Notes under the pieces: generated by a model | What the model was told of the DNA's origin: nothing | Database searches by the model: none | Seen by the model: only the letters and a program-made list of their open reading frames with translations | Origin: Tilletiopsis washingtonensis | Lineage: Eukaryota > Basidiomycota > Exobasidiomycetes > Entylomatales | Direction of reading: 5' to 3' | Length of the DNA stretch: 64,000 bases | Assembly: GCF_003144115.1 (NCBI RefSeq) | Contig: NW_020312007.1 | Location: 582,434-646,433 of the forward strand | Translations under genes and position numbers: made by a program | Part shown: in pieces, positions 32,402 through 42,014 of the stretch | How positions within the stretch are numbered: position 1 is the stretch's first letter | Layout of the letters: each line of letters opens with the position of its first letter

Positions 32402-35139
32402 ATGGTCACCTTTGCCAAGACGGACGAGGCCGGCGCCGCCACGGGCGTCGCGTCCAAGCCCGACAGCGCCGTTGTGCGCACGCTCAAGAACATCGTGCGC
32501 TACGATGATACCGAGGCGAACCGCCTGGGCGTGCCTATGGTCGACAGCAAGTCGTGGTTCACCGAGATGATCGACAGCCCGCGCAACATGGTGAGTAGGC
32601 ATGCCAGAGTGTGGAGTGAGGCGCAGCGCTGACCTCGACCCTCCAGGCCGTCAACTACCTCGACTCCTTCTTTCCCTTCACCAAGTGGATCCTCTCGTAC
32701 AACCTGCAGTGGCTGATCGGCGACCTCATCGCCGGCATCACCGTCGGCCTCGTCGTCGTGCCGCAGTCGATGGCGTACGCCAAGATTGCGCTGCTGCCCG
32801 TCGAGTACGGCCTCTACTCGTCGTTCGTCGGTGTCGTCATCTACGTGCTCTTCGCCACGTCCAAGGACGTCACCATCGGCCCCGTCGCCGTCATGTCGCT
32901 GCAGACGGCCAACGTCATCCGCGCCGTGCACGACAAGGTCGGCACGGAGCTCTACACGAACCCGCAGATCGCCTCGGCGCTGGCCTTCATCTGCGGTGTC
33001 GTGACGCTCGGCATTGGCCTTGTGCGCATCGGCTGGATCGTCGAGTTCATCCCGCAGCCGGCGGTGGCGGGCTTCATGACGGGCTCGGCCATCACCATCT
33101 GCGCCGGCCAGGCGCCCAAGCTGCTCGGCCTCAGCGCCGTGCAGACGAGCGGCCCGGCGGCGTACGAGGTCATCATCAACACGCTGAAGCAGCTGCCCAA
33201 CACGACGATCGACGCCGCCTTCGGCATCACCGCCCTCGTGTCGCTGTACCTGATCCGCTGGGCGTGCAACGCCCTCCCGCGCCGCTACCCGCGCTGGGCG
33301 CGCACGTGCTTCTTCATCTCCGTCTTCCGCAACGCCTTCGTCATCATCGTGCTCACGGCGGCGTCGCGCATCTGGCTCGGCCCGCAGAACCCGAAGCGCT
33401 ACCCGATCTCCATCGTCAAGACGGTGCCCAGCGGCTTCCGCCACATCGGCCAGCCGCTGCTCTCGTCGCAGCTCTTCAGCGACATGGCCGGCCAGATTCC
33501 CGTCTCGGTCATCATTCTGCTGCTCGAGCACATTGCCATCTCCAAGTCGTTCGGCCGCCTCAACAACTACAAGATCAACCCGAACCAGGAGCTCGTCGCC
33601 ATCGGCGTGACGAACCTCATCGGCCCGGCGTTCGGCGGCTACGCGGCCACCGGCTCCTTCTCGCGCTCGGCGATCAAGTCGCGCTCCGGCGTGCGCACGC
33701 CGCTGGCCGGTTGGGTGACGGCCATCATCGTGCTCATCGCGCTGTACGCGCTCAGCGGCACTTTCTACTGGATCCCCAACGCCGGCCTCGCCGCCGTCAT
33801 CATCCACGCCGTGCTGGACCTCATCGTGCCGCCGTCGGCCGTGTACAAGTTCTGGCTCGTGTCGCCGTTTGAGGCCGTCATCTTCTTCGGCGCCGTGCTG
33901 CTCTCCATCTTCCAGAACCTCGAGGTCGGCGTGTACTTCTCCGTTGCCGCGTCGCTGGCGCTGCTGCTGATCCGCATCGCGCGCCCGCGCGGCCGCTGGA
34001 TGGGCATCGTGCGCATCAGCCACGGCGACGGCACGGTGACGCCGCGCCGCAACAGCGATGCGAACGTGCCGCAGCGCGAGGTCTTCGTGCCGCTCGACGA
34101 CGGCAACGGCCTGCGCGACCCGTCCGTGCACGTCGAGCCGCCGCCGCCGGGCGTGCTCATCTTCCGCTTCGAGGAGGCCTTCACCTACCCGAACGCCTCG
34201 CACCTCGGCGACCTGCTCATCGACCGCGCCAAGCAGCTCACGCGCCCCGGCGCCACGAGCCTGTACAAGACCAACGGCGACCGCCCGTGGAACGACCCCG
34301 GACCGGTCAACCCGATCTTCGGCAAGGTCGGCCGCTCCGTACTCTGCGGCTCTGCGCGCCGCAACGCCATTGAGCGCCACGGTGCCAAGCTCGAGGCCGA
34401 GGCCAACGCCGCCGACGACCCGCGCCCGCTGCTCCGTGCTTTCATCTTCGACTTCTCGTCTGTCGCCAACGTCGACACGACGTCGATCCAGACGCTCGTC
34501 GACGTCAAGAAGTCGCTCGAGCGCTACGCCGGCCAGACGGTTGAGTGGCACTTCAGCGGCATTCTCTCGCCCTGGATCCGCCGCGGCCTGCTTGCCGGCG
34601 GCTTCGGCACGGGCCAGGCGAACCGCCTCGTGACGGAGATTGCACCGGTCGTGCGCGCCACGCACGAGGACAACGACGGGCGCGAGGAGGAGGAGGAGGC
34701 CGACCGCCGTGCCAACGCCATCGACAACGCCCTGCAGGACGGCCGCAACCCGGCCGTCTTCCGCCCAAACCGCCAGGGCCTCAGCGAGCTCGAGGCCGGC
34801 CTGGCCGGCGACCGCGACGCCACGCGCAGCCACGTCAACGTGGCGCCGCGCGAGCCGTACACGGACCCCTTCCTCGTCGACCCCAACGCCATCGTGCCCA
34901 CGACGGTGCGCAACACGCGCTCCTCGACGTCGTCGTCGGACGACGTCAAGCTCTCGCCGCACAGCACGGGCGTGCCGCACCTCGCCTCGCAGACCAAGCA
35001 TGAGGACGACAATTCGAGCATCGACGGCGACGCCGAGTCCATCCGCTCCGTGCCCGTCATCTGGAACCAGAGCCTCACACCCTTCTTCCACCTCGACACC
35101 TCGTCCGCGCTCGCTGCCGTCACGAACACACGCAAGTAA
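32402..35139 (+). CDS. SUL1: SUL1/SUL2-type high-affinity sulfate permease
   Basis: A plasma-membrane sulfate importer of the SLC26/SulP family, feeding assimilation to cysteine and methionine. Exon 1 (32402-32590) and exon 2 (32647-35139), separated by a 56-nt intron, encode 893 aa. The SulP signature (GLVVVPQSMAYAKIALLP, then YGLYSSF) lies at about residues 92-118 and is followed by 10-12 hydrophobic segments, including FIPQPAVAGFMTGSAI and GPAFGGYAATGSFSRSAI. A cytosolic STAS domain spans about residues 565-730 (PGVLIFRFEEAFTYPNA, FIFDFSSVANVDTTSIQTL). The acidic, Ser-rich C-terminal tail is longer than in yeast. Codon use is strongly C-ending, which suggests high expression and creates a very long antisense open frame. 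The start ATG follows CCGCC and fits the basidiomycete pattern. Confidence 0.95.
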
Positions 35140-36038
35140 AACCGCTTCACCAGCGCCGTGCTTCCCGTCTTTCCCGCTTTTGGGCCACCCAGTTACCCCT
35201 TCCTCGCTCCTGCCGCCTAAGCTGCCTACCCTACTGTCACCTGCACGCACGTTTTCGGAATCTCATACACGCCTAGCTGCGCTGATGATTTCAACCTCAC
35301 TGTTTGACGTCTGGAGTGTGCTAGACCAACTGAGCGCTCTGCTGCGCTTGTCTGCTGCGATGCACCGCGGCTGTGGGCGGCAGCCGCATCCGACGCCTGC
35401 GGCTGTGCGTGAGGGAAGGTTAGAGCGCCACGATGTCGTGCTAGCGCAGGCCGCACCTGTGCGCCGCACGATGCCGCTCCGTAGCATGCCGGCACGCAGC
35501 ATCAGGAGGCAAGGACTCGACTGCGGACTTAAGCTGCTACCGTCCGCAGACAAGCTGCTATGTCCGCCGAGGCATGTGCCTGTGCCTGGTCTCGAAGTGG
35601 GCGGAGCGCGAAGCAGGCGTGCGGAGCTCGACGGGGCGCGAGGTGACCACCGGGCGGCACCGAGCGCGCGCGTCCGCGGCCTGGTGCGCCTCGGATGTGC
35701 TTCTCCGTGGCCGTGACAAACGCATGGAAGCAGCGAGTATTCCGCAGAGGGGCCAGACAGGAGCAAGTGAGGTACAAGCCGAAAGCCTGCCGAGCTCACA
35801 GCAGCACAGACGCAGCAAAGAGGCCTCTTGCGCGGCGGAGAGAAGCACAGCGGGCAGGCGCGCCCGAGCTTTCATGTCAGGCCGGCCGACGCAGGGTTCA
35901 GCGAAATTCGTGCGCGGCGCGTCTCGTGCGCCTTGCGCTTACGCACGGCCTCCACGCTGCTTGCGCATACATAAGGCAGCCGCCGCCGCTGCTGCTGCTG
36001 CTGCCCACCACCACCTCTCCTCCACCTTAAACCCCGCC
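35140..36038. other. Intergenic, permease 3' region and oxidoreductase promoter
   Basis: An 899-nt interval between two plus-strand genes. It holds the permease 3' region and, at its right end, a TATA-like element followed by CACC-rich leader. No other feature was recognised. Confidence 0.4.
35969..35977 (+). promoter_or_regulatory. TATA-like core element ACATAAGGC
   Basis: Located 70 nt upstream of the oxidoreductase ATG. It has the same ACATAA-R core as the elements at 27686 and 32203. Confidence 0.45.
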
Positions 36039-37373
36039 ATGTCCGATCTTAAGAACGTCGTCATCGTCGGCGCCTCCAGCGGCGCAGCCCTCGCGCGCCA
36101 GCTCGAGAAGAAGCTGCCCTCCTCGCACCGCATCGTCAGTCCTCCACCACGCGCACCGCCACGTGCCACTGCTGACTCCTCCCGCAGGTGCTCATCGACT
36201 CCAACGAGTCGGCTTACTGGCCCATCGGCGGCCTGCGCGCCGCCGTCAAGCCGGGCAGCGAGGAGCAGATGTTTGCGCCGCTCAAGGGCTTCTTCAAAGA
36301 GGGCAGCCGCCACGTCGTGCTGCCGCTCACCAAGGTCACCGCCATCAGCAACAGCAGCGTCACGCTCGAGGAGGCGCGCGACGGCTTCGGCACCGAGATT
36401 GCGCTGGACCTCGGCGTCATTGCTACTGGGTGAGTGCGCCGATTGAAGCGGCTCCGGACGGCGGCTGACGGTGCCCTAGCTCTACCTACCCTTCACCCAT
36501 GCGCTCCGAGGACGCCGTGACGGCAGAGGCCAAGGCGGCGCTGAAGAAGAAGCAGGACGAGGTGGCGCGTGCAGAGAGCATCCTCATTGTTGGTGGCGGG
36601 CCGGTCGGCATTGAGTTGTGAGTGCTTCTGCAGCGCAGCGCCAGCGCAGAAGGCTGACAGGCCCTCTGCAGCGCGGGCGAGGTCAAGGACGTGCACCCCG
36701 ACAAGAAGGTGACGCTGTGCACGAGCGGCAAGACGCTGCTCTCGCCCGACTGGAAGCCGGCGTTCCCCTCCAAGCTGCACAACCAGCTCGTCAAGCTCGG
36801 CGTGACGGTCCAGTACGAAGCCAAGATTGACCTGCCAGAGTCTGTCAACTCTGCCGAGCTGCTCAGCGAGGCCGTCGAGATCAGCACGCCCGCCGGCCCG
36901 CTCAAGACGGACTTTGTGCTCATTGCCAGCGGCGGCAAGCCCAACACGCAGCTCCTGCCCGACGCGGCGCTCGACGACTCGAAGCGCATCAAGGTCAACG
37001 CGCAGAGCCTGCGCGTCGAGCACGCTGAGCTCGACAAGTGGTTCGCCATCGGCGACGCCAACAACGCGCCGGGCTCCAAGACGTACATGTCCGCCTCGGC
37101 ACAGGCGCCCGCCGTCGCCGCCAACATCGTCGCCGCGCTGTTCCAGTCCAACACGATCAAGGCGTACAAGCCGCCGGGCGCCATCATGGTCGTGCCCATC
37201 GGCACGTCCGGCGGCGCGTCGCAGCTCAGCATCGTCGTGCTCGGCGAGTGGGTCACGTCGCTGGCCAAGGGCAAGGGCCTGCTGCTCGGCATGTGAGTAG
37301 TTGTGATAGGATGAAGCGAGGACTGCGCGCTGACGCTGCTGTGCCCAGGTTCAAGGGCACCTACGGCATCTAA
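36039..37373 (+). CDS. AIF/FSP1 (AMID)-like FAD-dependent NAD(P)H oxidoreductase
   Basis: A pyridine nucleotide-disulfide oxidoreductase family protein resembling AIFM2/FSP1 and fungal AMID-like proteins. These transfer electrons from NAD(P)H, probably to quinones, at mitochondrial or other membranes. Five exons, 36039-36134, 36188-36429, 36480-36617, 36672-37292 and 37349-37373, give 373 aa. The N-terminal FAD fold is VVIVGASSGAALARQL (Ser replaces the usual middle glycine); a second dinucleotide fold reads ILIVGGGPVGIEFAGE at about 147-162; the FAD-closing WFAIGDANN is near 282. No targeting signal or membrane segment is obvious, so location is open. The first intron uses a GTCAGT donor. 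The last exon has only 25 nt (ending GTYGI). Neighbours suggest no pathway partner. Confidence 0.88.
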
Positions 37374-37506
37374 GCCCCCCAATCTCGCGCTCCCTCATTG
37401 ATATCCCACCGAGCCAGCTCGACTTATGACCACGACCGATGCCACCCCGTTCGACTGGCCTATAATTAGATTATCGTCACAAGCGCACGTCTAGATGTGG
37501 TGCGGA

Positions 37507-38697
37507 TCAGCTGGAAGGGAACTTGGCCGTGCCGACGCAGGGCTGGAAGAGCGTCTGCAGGCGCGGGTCAGCGTGTGCTGGCAGGTGAGCAGAGCAGGAG
37601 GCACGCACCTCGAGGAAGTGCTCGCCGGCGCGCAGGCCCTGCACATTCTTGAACGTCTGCGCAAGTCCGGGCACGAACGCATTGCCCAGCGTCACGTCGC
37701 CAGTCACTGGCCGGGACATCAGCTGGGTGCGCAAGCTTTGGACGCGCAGCGCACGCACCGAAGTACGGGTTGGTCTCGGGCAGGTCGTACGTGGTCGGGT
37801 GGTAGACACATGAGTTGAGCGTGGCATTGGCCTGCGAGGGCGGTCAGCGGTGGAGCGGCGCAGCCTCGCACAAGACTCACATAGCCTTGGTTCGCAAAGT
37901 CAAGGAAAAGATCGAGGCTGCGCGGCAATCTCAGCGCTGGCTTGCCGCCTTGACAGTCCGCCGCAAGGTCCTGCTCACCTGTACTTCTCCTGTCCTGGCG
38001 CAGTGCGCGCGACATTGATGTCGTACACCAGCTTGCCGAGCAGCGTCTTGGCCGACGAGCCCTCGCGGCCGCCGCCGAGGTCTGCCGAGGCGCCCGGGTT
38101 GGGCGTGAAGAGCGAGTAGACCAGCCGAGCGGCCGTCAGGACGCGCGTGAAGAGCGGCAGCACATCACTGCATGCAGGAGTCAGCAGAGGTGACGAGATC
38201 GGAGCGGGATGACGCCGCACATGGAGAGAGCGAGCGCCGGCTGGTGGATGAACGGCGTCTTGCCGTCGCCCGACTGGTCTGTCCACGGCACCTGCGATCC
38301 GCCTCCATCAGCATACAGTCAGTAGAGCATTTTTACACCAGCTGCTCACCGCGAGGCGCGTGACGTAGAAGTCACCAGCAGGCAGGCCGTTGCTGTGCAG
38401 ATCCTGGTCCAGGCCCGCCTGCAGCACCAGAGGCCACTGGTCGGCCGCGAGTCCGGGCACGGGGTGCGTCGGCAGCAGGCTGACGCCGGCGGGCACGAGG
38501 CTCTGTGCCAGGCTGCGTGCGATGGGCAGGACCATGACGGTGCTGTTGTAGCGCGCCGTGATGGCGTTCGGGTAGCGCGCTTCCAGCAGGTTGGTGCCGG
38601 GGTACTGCGTGACGAGGCCGCGCGGCTCGACGGCGGCTGCGGCTGCGGTGGCAACGGCGCCGAGCAGCAAGAGGAGCAGCGAGTGCAAGGCCAACAT
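37507..38697 (-). CDS. Secreted protein of unknown function
   Basis: Seven exons, 38697-38350, 38291-38221, 38167-37979, 37917-37881, 37831-37759, 37706-37609 and 37554-37507, give 287 aa; introns are 49-61 nt. A clear signal peptide (residues 1-20, leucine/alanine core LLLLLLGAVATAAAAA) is followed by a hydrophilic domain. It contains PAGVSLLPTHPVPG, WPLVLQAGLDQDLHSNG, FYVTRLAVPWTDQSGDGKTPF and a C-terminal cysteine pair (LNSCVY, LFQPCVG). The pattern 'yPvvL.aGl.qD' plus 'vP..D..GDGkTPF' recalls fungal secreted proteins with an acetoacetate-decarboxylase-like fold, but I am not certain. Two possible N-glycosylation sequons (NST, NAT) fit an extracellular protein. It shares a 755-nt divergent promoter with ADE4. 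Exon phases all agree, which supports the structure even though the function is unknown. Confidence 0.75.
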
Positions 38698-39452
38698 AGC
38701 GACGGCTGCTTGGGGAATAGATAGATGGACGTGGTCGGGAAGCACGATGCGGGCGCGGCCACATGGCGTGTTCCTGGGCAGCAGCGGCCGCGCTAAGGGG
38801 GCCGAGCGGTACCGCTCCTCAGCAGCGCAGCGAGCAGCCTCCATGCGCGGCGCAGCTGCTCAGCCGAACTTGCAGCGCTTGAGTCGGAGGCCAAGACGGC
38901 GAGAAGAAGCCCTGAGCTGTTGTGTTGCAGCACAGAGACTGGAGGCACACCTGCGGCGTCGTACACCGCCTCCACCGCCCCTTGAGCATCTCGCGGCGCG
39001 GCGCTCGGTGACTTCTCGACGCGCAGACAGCAGCGCAGGAACGCAAGCCACAGCTCGCCGCTCGGCAGACACGCCAAGCTCGACGCAGCCTGTGCTCCAT
39101 CCGATTGCAACTGCTGCTCTCGTTGCCGAATGTGGCCGCCTTGACGGCAGATGGAGTGACCTTGCGGCGGACCGTGCTGCCGGCGGCGCAGCGCGTGGGA
39201 ATAAGGTGCTCGCAGCACGTGCAGCCAGGCACGCGTCGCGCGCGCAGAGTGGGCGCGACTGCCCTTCATTTCGGGGCGCGGCGGTGGCTTGCGATTTTTT
39301 GGAGCAGCGGCGCCCGGCGAGTCACCGGGCGCGGGCGCAGCGGCAGCGGTGCAGCGAGGCGAGGCGAGATCTGCGCCGCCGGGAAGGACCCCGGACGCAG
39401 CCCAGCGCTTCGCACCTGCTCTCTCGCCCTCACCCTATTCGCATCGCCCACC
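38698..39452. promoter_or_regulatory. Divergent promoter region, secreted protein / ADE4
   Basis: A 755-nt gap between divergent starts. A TGACTC hexamer (minus strand, 39319-39324) lies about 130 nt upstream of the ADE4 ATG. In yeast this is the binding sequence for Gcn4 and Bas1, which control ADE genes, but a hexamer is expected by chance at this length. A T6 run lies near 39294. Confidence 0.4.
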
Positions 39453-41527
39453 ATGTGCGGCATCCTCGCCCTGCTCCTCGCACAGACGCGCGCCGCCGCC
39501 GCGCCCGAGATCAACGAGGGCCTCTCGCTGCTGCAGCACCGCGGCCAGGATGCGGCGGGCATCGTCACCTGCGGCGCCGGCGGCCGCTTCTACCAGTGCA
39601 AGGCAAACGGCATGGTGCGCGACGTCTTCGACGCCGGCGCGCTCTCGCGCCTGCAGGGCAGCATGGGCATTGGGCATGGTGCGTGTGGTGGCTGGCATGG
39701 GTGTGGGCAGTGCGCCAGGGCGTGAAGGCGGTGGGGTCGGTCTGCAGCAGAAGCTGCTTCCGTTCCTCGGGCGCGAGCTGCTTCGCCAGGCGCCGTCCTC
39801 CTTTGCACTCCTCTCTGCGCTGTGCGCAGCTGCACAGGCTGCATCAGTGTGCACGTTGCACCTACTGACCCGTGCCTACAGTCCGCTACCCGACGGCGGG
39901 CTCCAGCGCCCACGCCGAGGCGCAGCCCTTCTACGTCAATTCGCCGTACGGCATCGTCTTTGCGCACAACGGCAACCTCATCAACACGTCGCAGCTGCGA
40001 TCCTTCCTCGATGCCGAGGCGCATCGGCATATCAACACCGACTCGGACTCGGAGATGCTGCTCAACATCTTCGCCAACAACCTGCAGGCGACCGGCAAGT
40101 TCCGGTGAGTGCCGCGCAGAGCCTGGGCTGCGCCGCAGCGCTGACGTGCGTGCTCCTCAGTATCAACGAGGAGGATATCTTCACCGCCATTGGCGGCCTC
40201 ATGAAGCAGGCGCACGGCGGCTACGCCTGCGTGGCGATGCTGGCCGGCTTCGGCATCATCGCGTTCCGCGACCCCAACGGCATCCGCCCCGTCGGCATGT
40301 GCCGCCGGCGCTCCGCCGAGTCGCCCGAGGCCGGCGACGACTGGTGCTTCACGTCCGAGTCCGTCGTCTCCGACGCGCTCGGCTTCGAGGACTTTGAGGA
40401 TGTGCGGCCGGGCGAGGCCGTCATCATCACGCGCAACGCCGTGTCGCGCCGCATCCTGACGCCGCAGCCGTCGTCGGCGAACCCCTACACGTTCGCGCCC
40501 GACATCTTCGAGTACGTGTACTTTGCGCGGCCCGACAGTGTGCTCGACGGCGTGAGCGTGTACCGCTCGCGCATGGCGATGGGCGACAAGCTGGCGTTTG
40601 AGGTGAAGCGCGTGCTCGAGGCGCGGGGCGAGAGCGTCGACGTCGTCATTCCTGTGCCCGACACGAGCCGTGTCGCGGCGCTGCAGGTAGCGCAGACGCT
40701 CGGCATCCCGTACCGCGAGGGCTTTGTGAAGAACCGCTACGTCGGCCGCACGTTCATCATGCCCGGCCAGAGCACGCGGCGCAAGAATGTGCGCCGCAAG
40801 CTCAACGCCATGGCGCTCGAGTTCAAGGGCAAGTCGGTGCTGCTCGTCGACGACTCGATTGTGCGCGGCACGACGAGCCGCGAGATCATCCAGATGGCGC
40901 GCGATGCCGGCGCCGTGCGCGTCGTGATGGCGAGCTGCGCGCCGCCGATCCGCTACTCGAATGTGTACGGCATCGACATGCCGAACCGGCACGAGCTCGT
41001 GGCACACGGCCGCACCGAGGAGGAGGTGGCCAGCCACATCCAAGCCGACCGCGTCATCTACCAGACGCTGCCTGACCTCATCGACTCGGTGCGGCAATTC
41101 AACCCCGAGCTGAAGCAGTTCGACTGCTCCGTCTTCGACGGCAAGTACGTCACCGGCGGCGTCGACGACAGCTACCTCACGCACCTCGAGGACCTGCGGA
41201 GCGAGAACGCCAAGATCAAGGCGGGCACGACGCGCATTGCCGGCCCCAAGGGCACGCCGCAGCCGGCCGTCGTCGCCGATGCGCCGGGCACGGGCGCCAA
41301 CGACGACAAGATGGCGACGCCGGCCCAGCCTGCGGCGGTGGTCAACGGGCAGAATGGCCATGTGCTGCAGAGCGGCACGCAGCAGGCCGAGGAGGAGGAG
41401 GAGCCCGTCGGCTGCAACGGCCCGATGAACGGCGCCGACGACATTGGGTGAGTGGCTGTGTGGTAGCTTGTGCCAGGGACAGCGCTGATTTCGTCCGACC
41501 AGGCTCTTCAACGGCTGGTCACGCTGA
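39453..41527 (+). CDS. ADE4: Amidophosphoribosyltransferase (glutamine PRPP amidotransferase)
   Basis: Catalyses the first committed step of purine synthesis: PRPP plus glutamine gives 5-phosphoribosylamine. Four exons, 39453-39678, 39882-40104, 40161-41447 and 41503-41527, encode 586 aa. The Ntn-type glutaminase starts MCGILALL with Cys2 as nucleophile, followed by [12 protein letters not shown] and FAHNGNLIN. The phosphoribosyltransferase half has the PRPP loop [14 protein letters not shown] at about 376-389 and the conserved [14 protein letters not shown]. The acidic Glu-rich tail (EEEEEP) and the seven-residue last exon (LFNGWSR) extend past the usual family length. The first intron is 203 nt; the others are 55-56 nt. 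The ATG must be at the MCGI codon because Met1 is processed to free Cys2. Probably regulated by purine and amino-acid supply. Confidence 0.96.
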
Positions 41528-42014
41528 ACGCTGCAAGCAGCACTGCGTGGCTGCGGGCCTGACCTCGCATGCTAGAGCGAGGCGGAGTCTGCCGTGTCCG
41601 CCCGTCCCCCATCTGCCCTGCCTGCATCTGCTCCCTTTCCTGTACATCAACGAACGAATCATAATCGAGTCACTGGCCAGCAGCAGCATGAGGCGAGGTG
41701 GGCCTAAGCGCTGAGCGTGGGAGCGTGCATTACGTCACGTGACAGCAACACTCCGGCGCGTCCTGCCGCCGTGGCGCGCGGCGCGGCGCCTGCTGCTGTT
41801 TTGGCGTGCGAGCGGGAGGCGCGGCGGCACAGCGAGAGCAGCGCGGCAGCGGTCATGCGAGCGGTGCGCCTGCTGCGCCTCTGCCTCTCTCCACCAAGAC
41901 CTCAAGACCTCAAGCTAGACGTGCCCTTCTCTCTGCCCAACCTCTCACCTCTCCCTGCTCTGTTTCTTCTCACCTCCGGCACCTGCTCCACCTGCTCCCT
42001 TGCCTGCGGACGCC
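41528..42014. other. Intergenic, ADE4 3' region and BUB1 promoter
   Basis: A 487-nt spacer between co-directional genes, with a locally AT-rich patch near 41640-41670 that could contain the ADE4 poly(A) signals, and a C/T-rich BUB1 leader. No further feature. Confidence 0.4.

Noticed and set aside
32500-35250. A 916-codon open frame on the minus strand opposite the sulfate permease
   Set aside because: It is a by-product of strong C/G third-position bias in the permease. It has no domain, its composition is repetitive and charged, and the plus strand encodes an unmistakable SulP transporter.
39319-39324. TGACTC site as a Gcn4/Bas1 element of ADE4
   Set aside because: Suggestive because yeast ADE genes use it, but a single hexamer in a 755-nt interval is expected by chance; noted in the promoter entry and not called as a site.
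39931-41511. A 526-codon minus-strand open frame opposite ADE4
   Set aside because: A shadow of the highly biased ADE4 coding strand; no domain.
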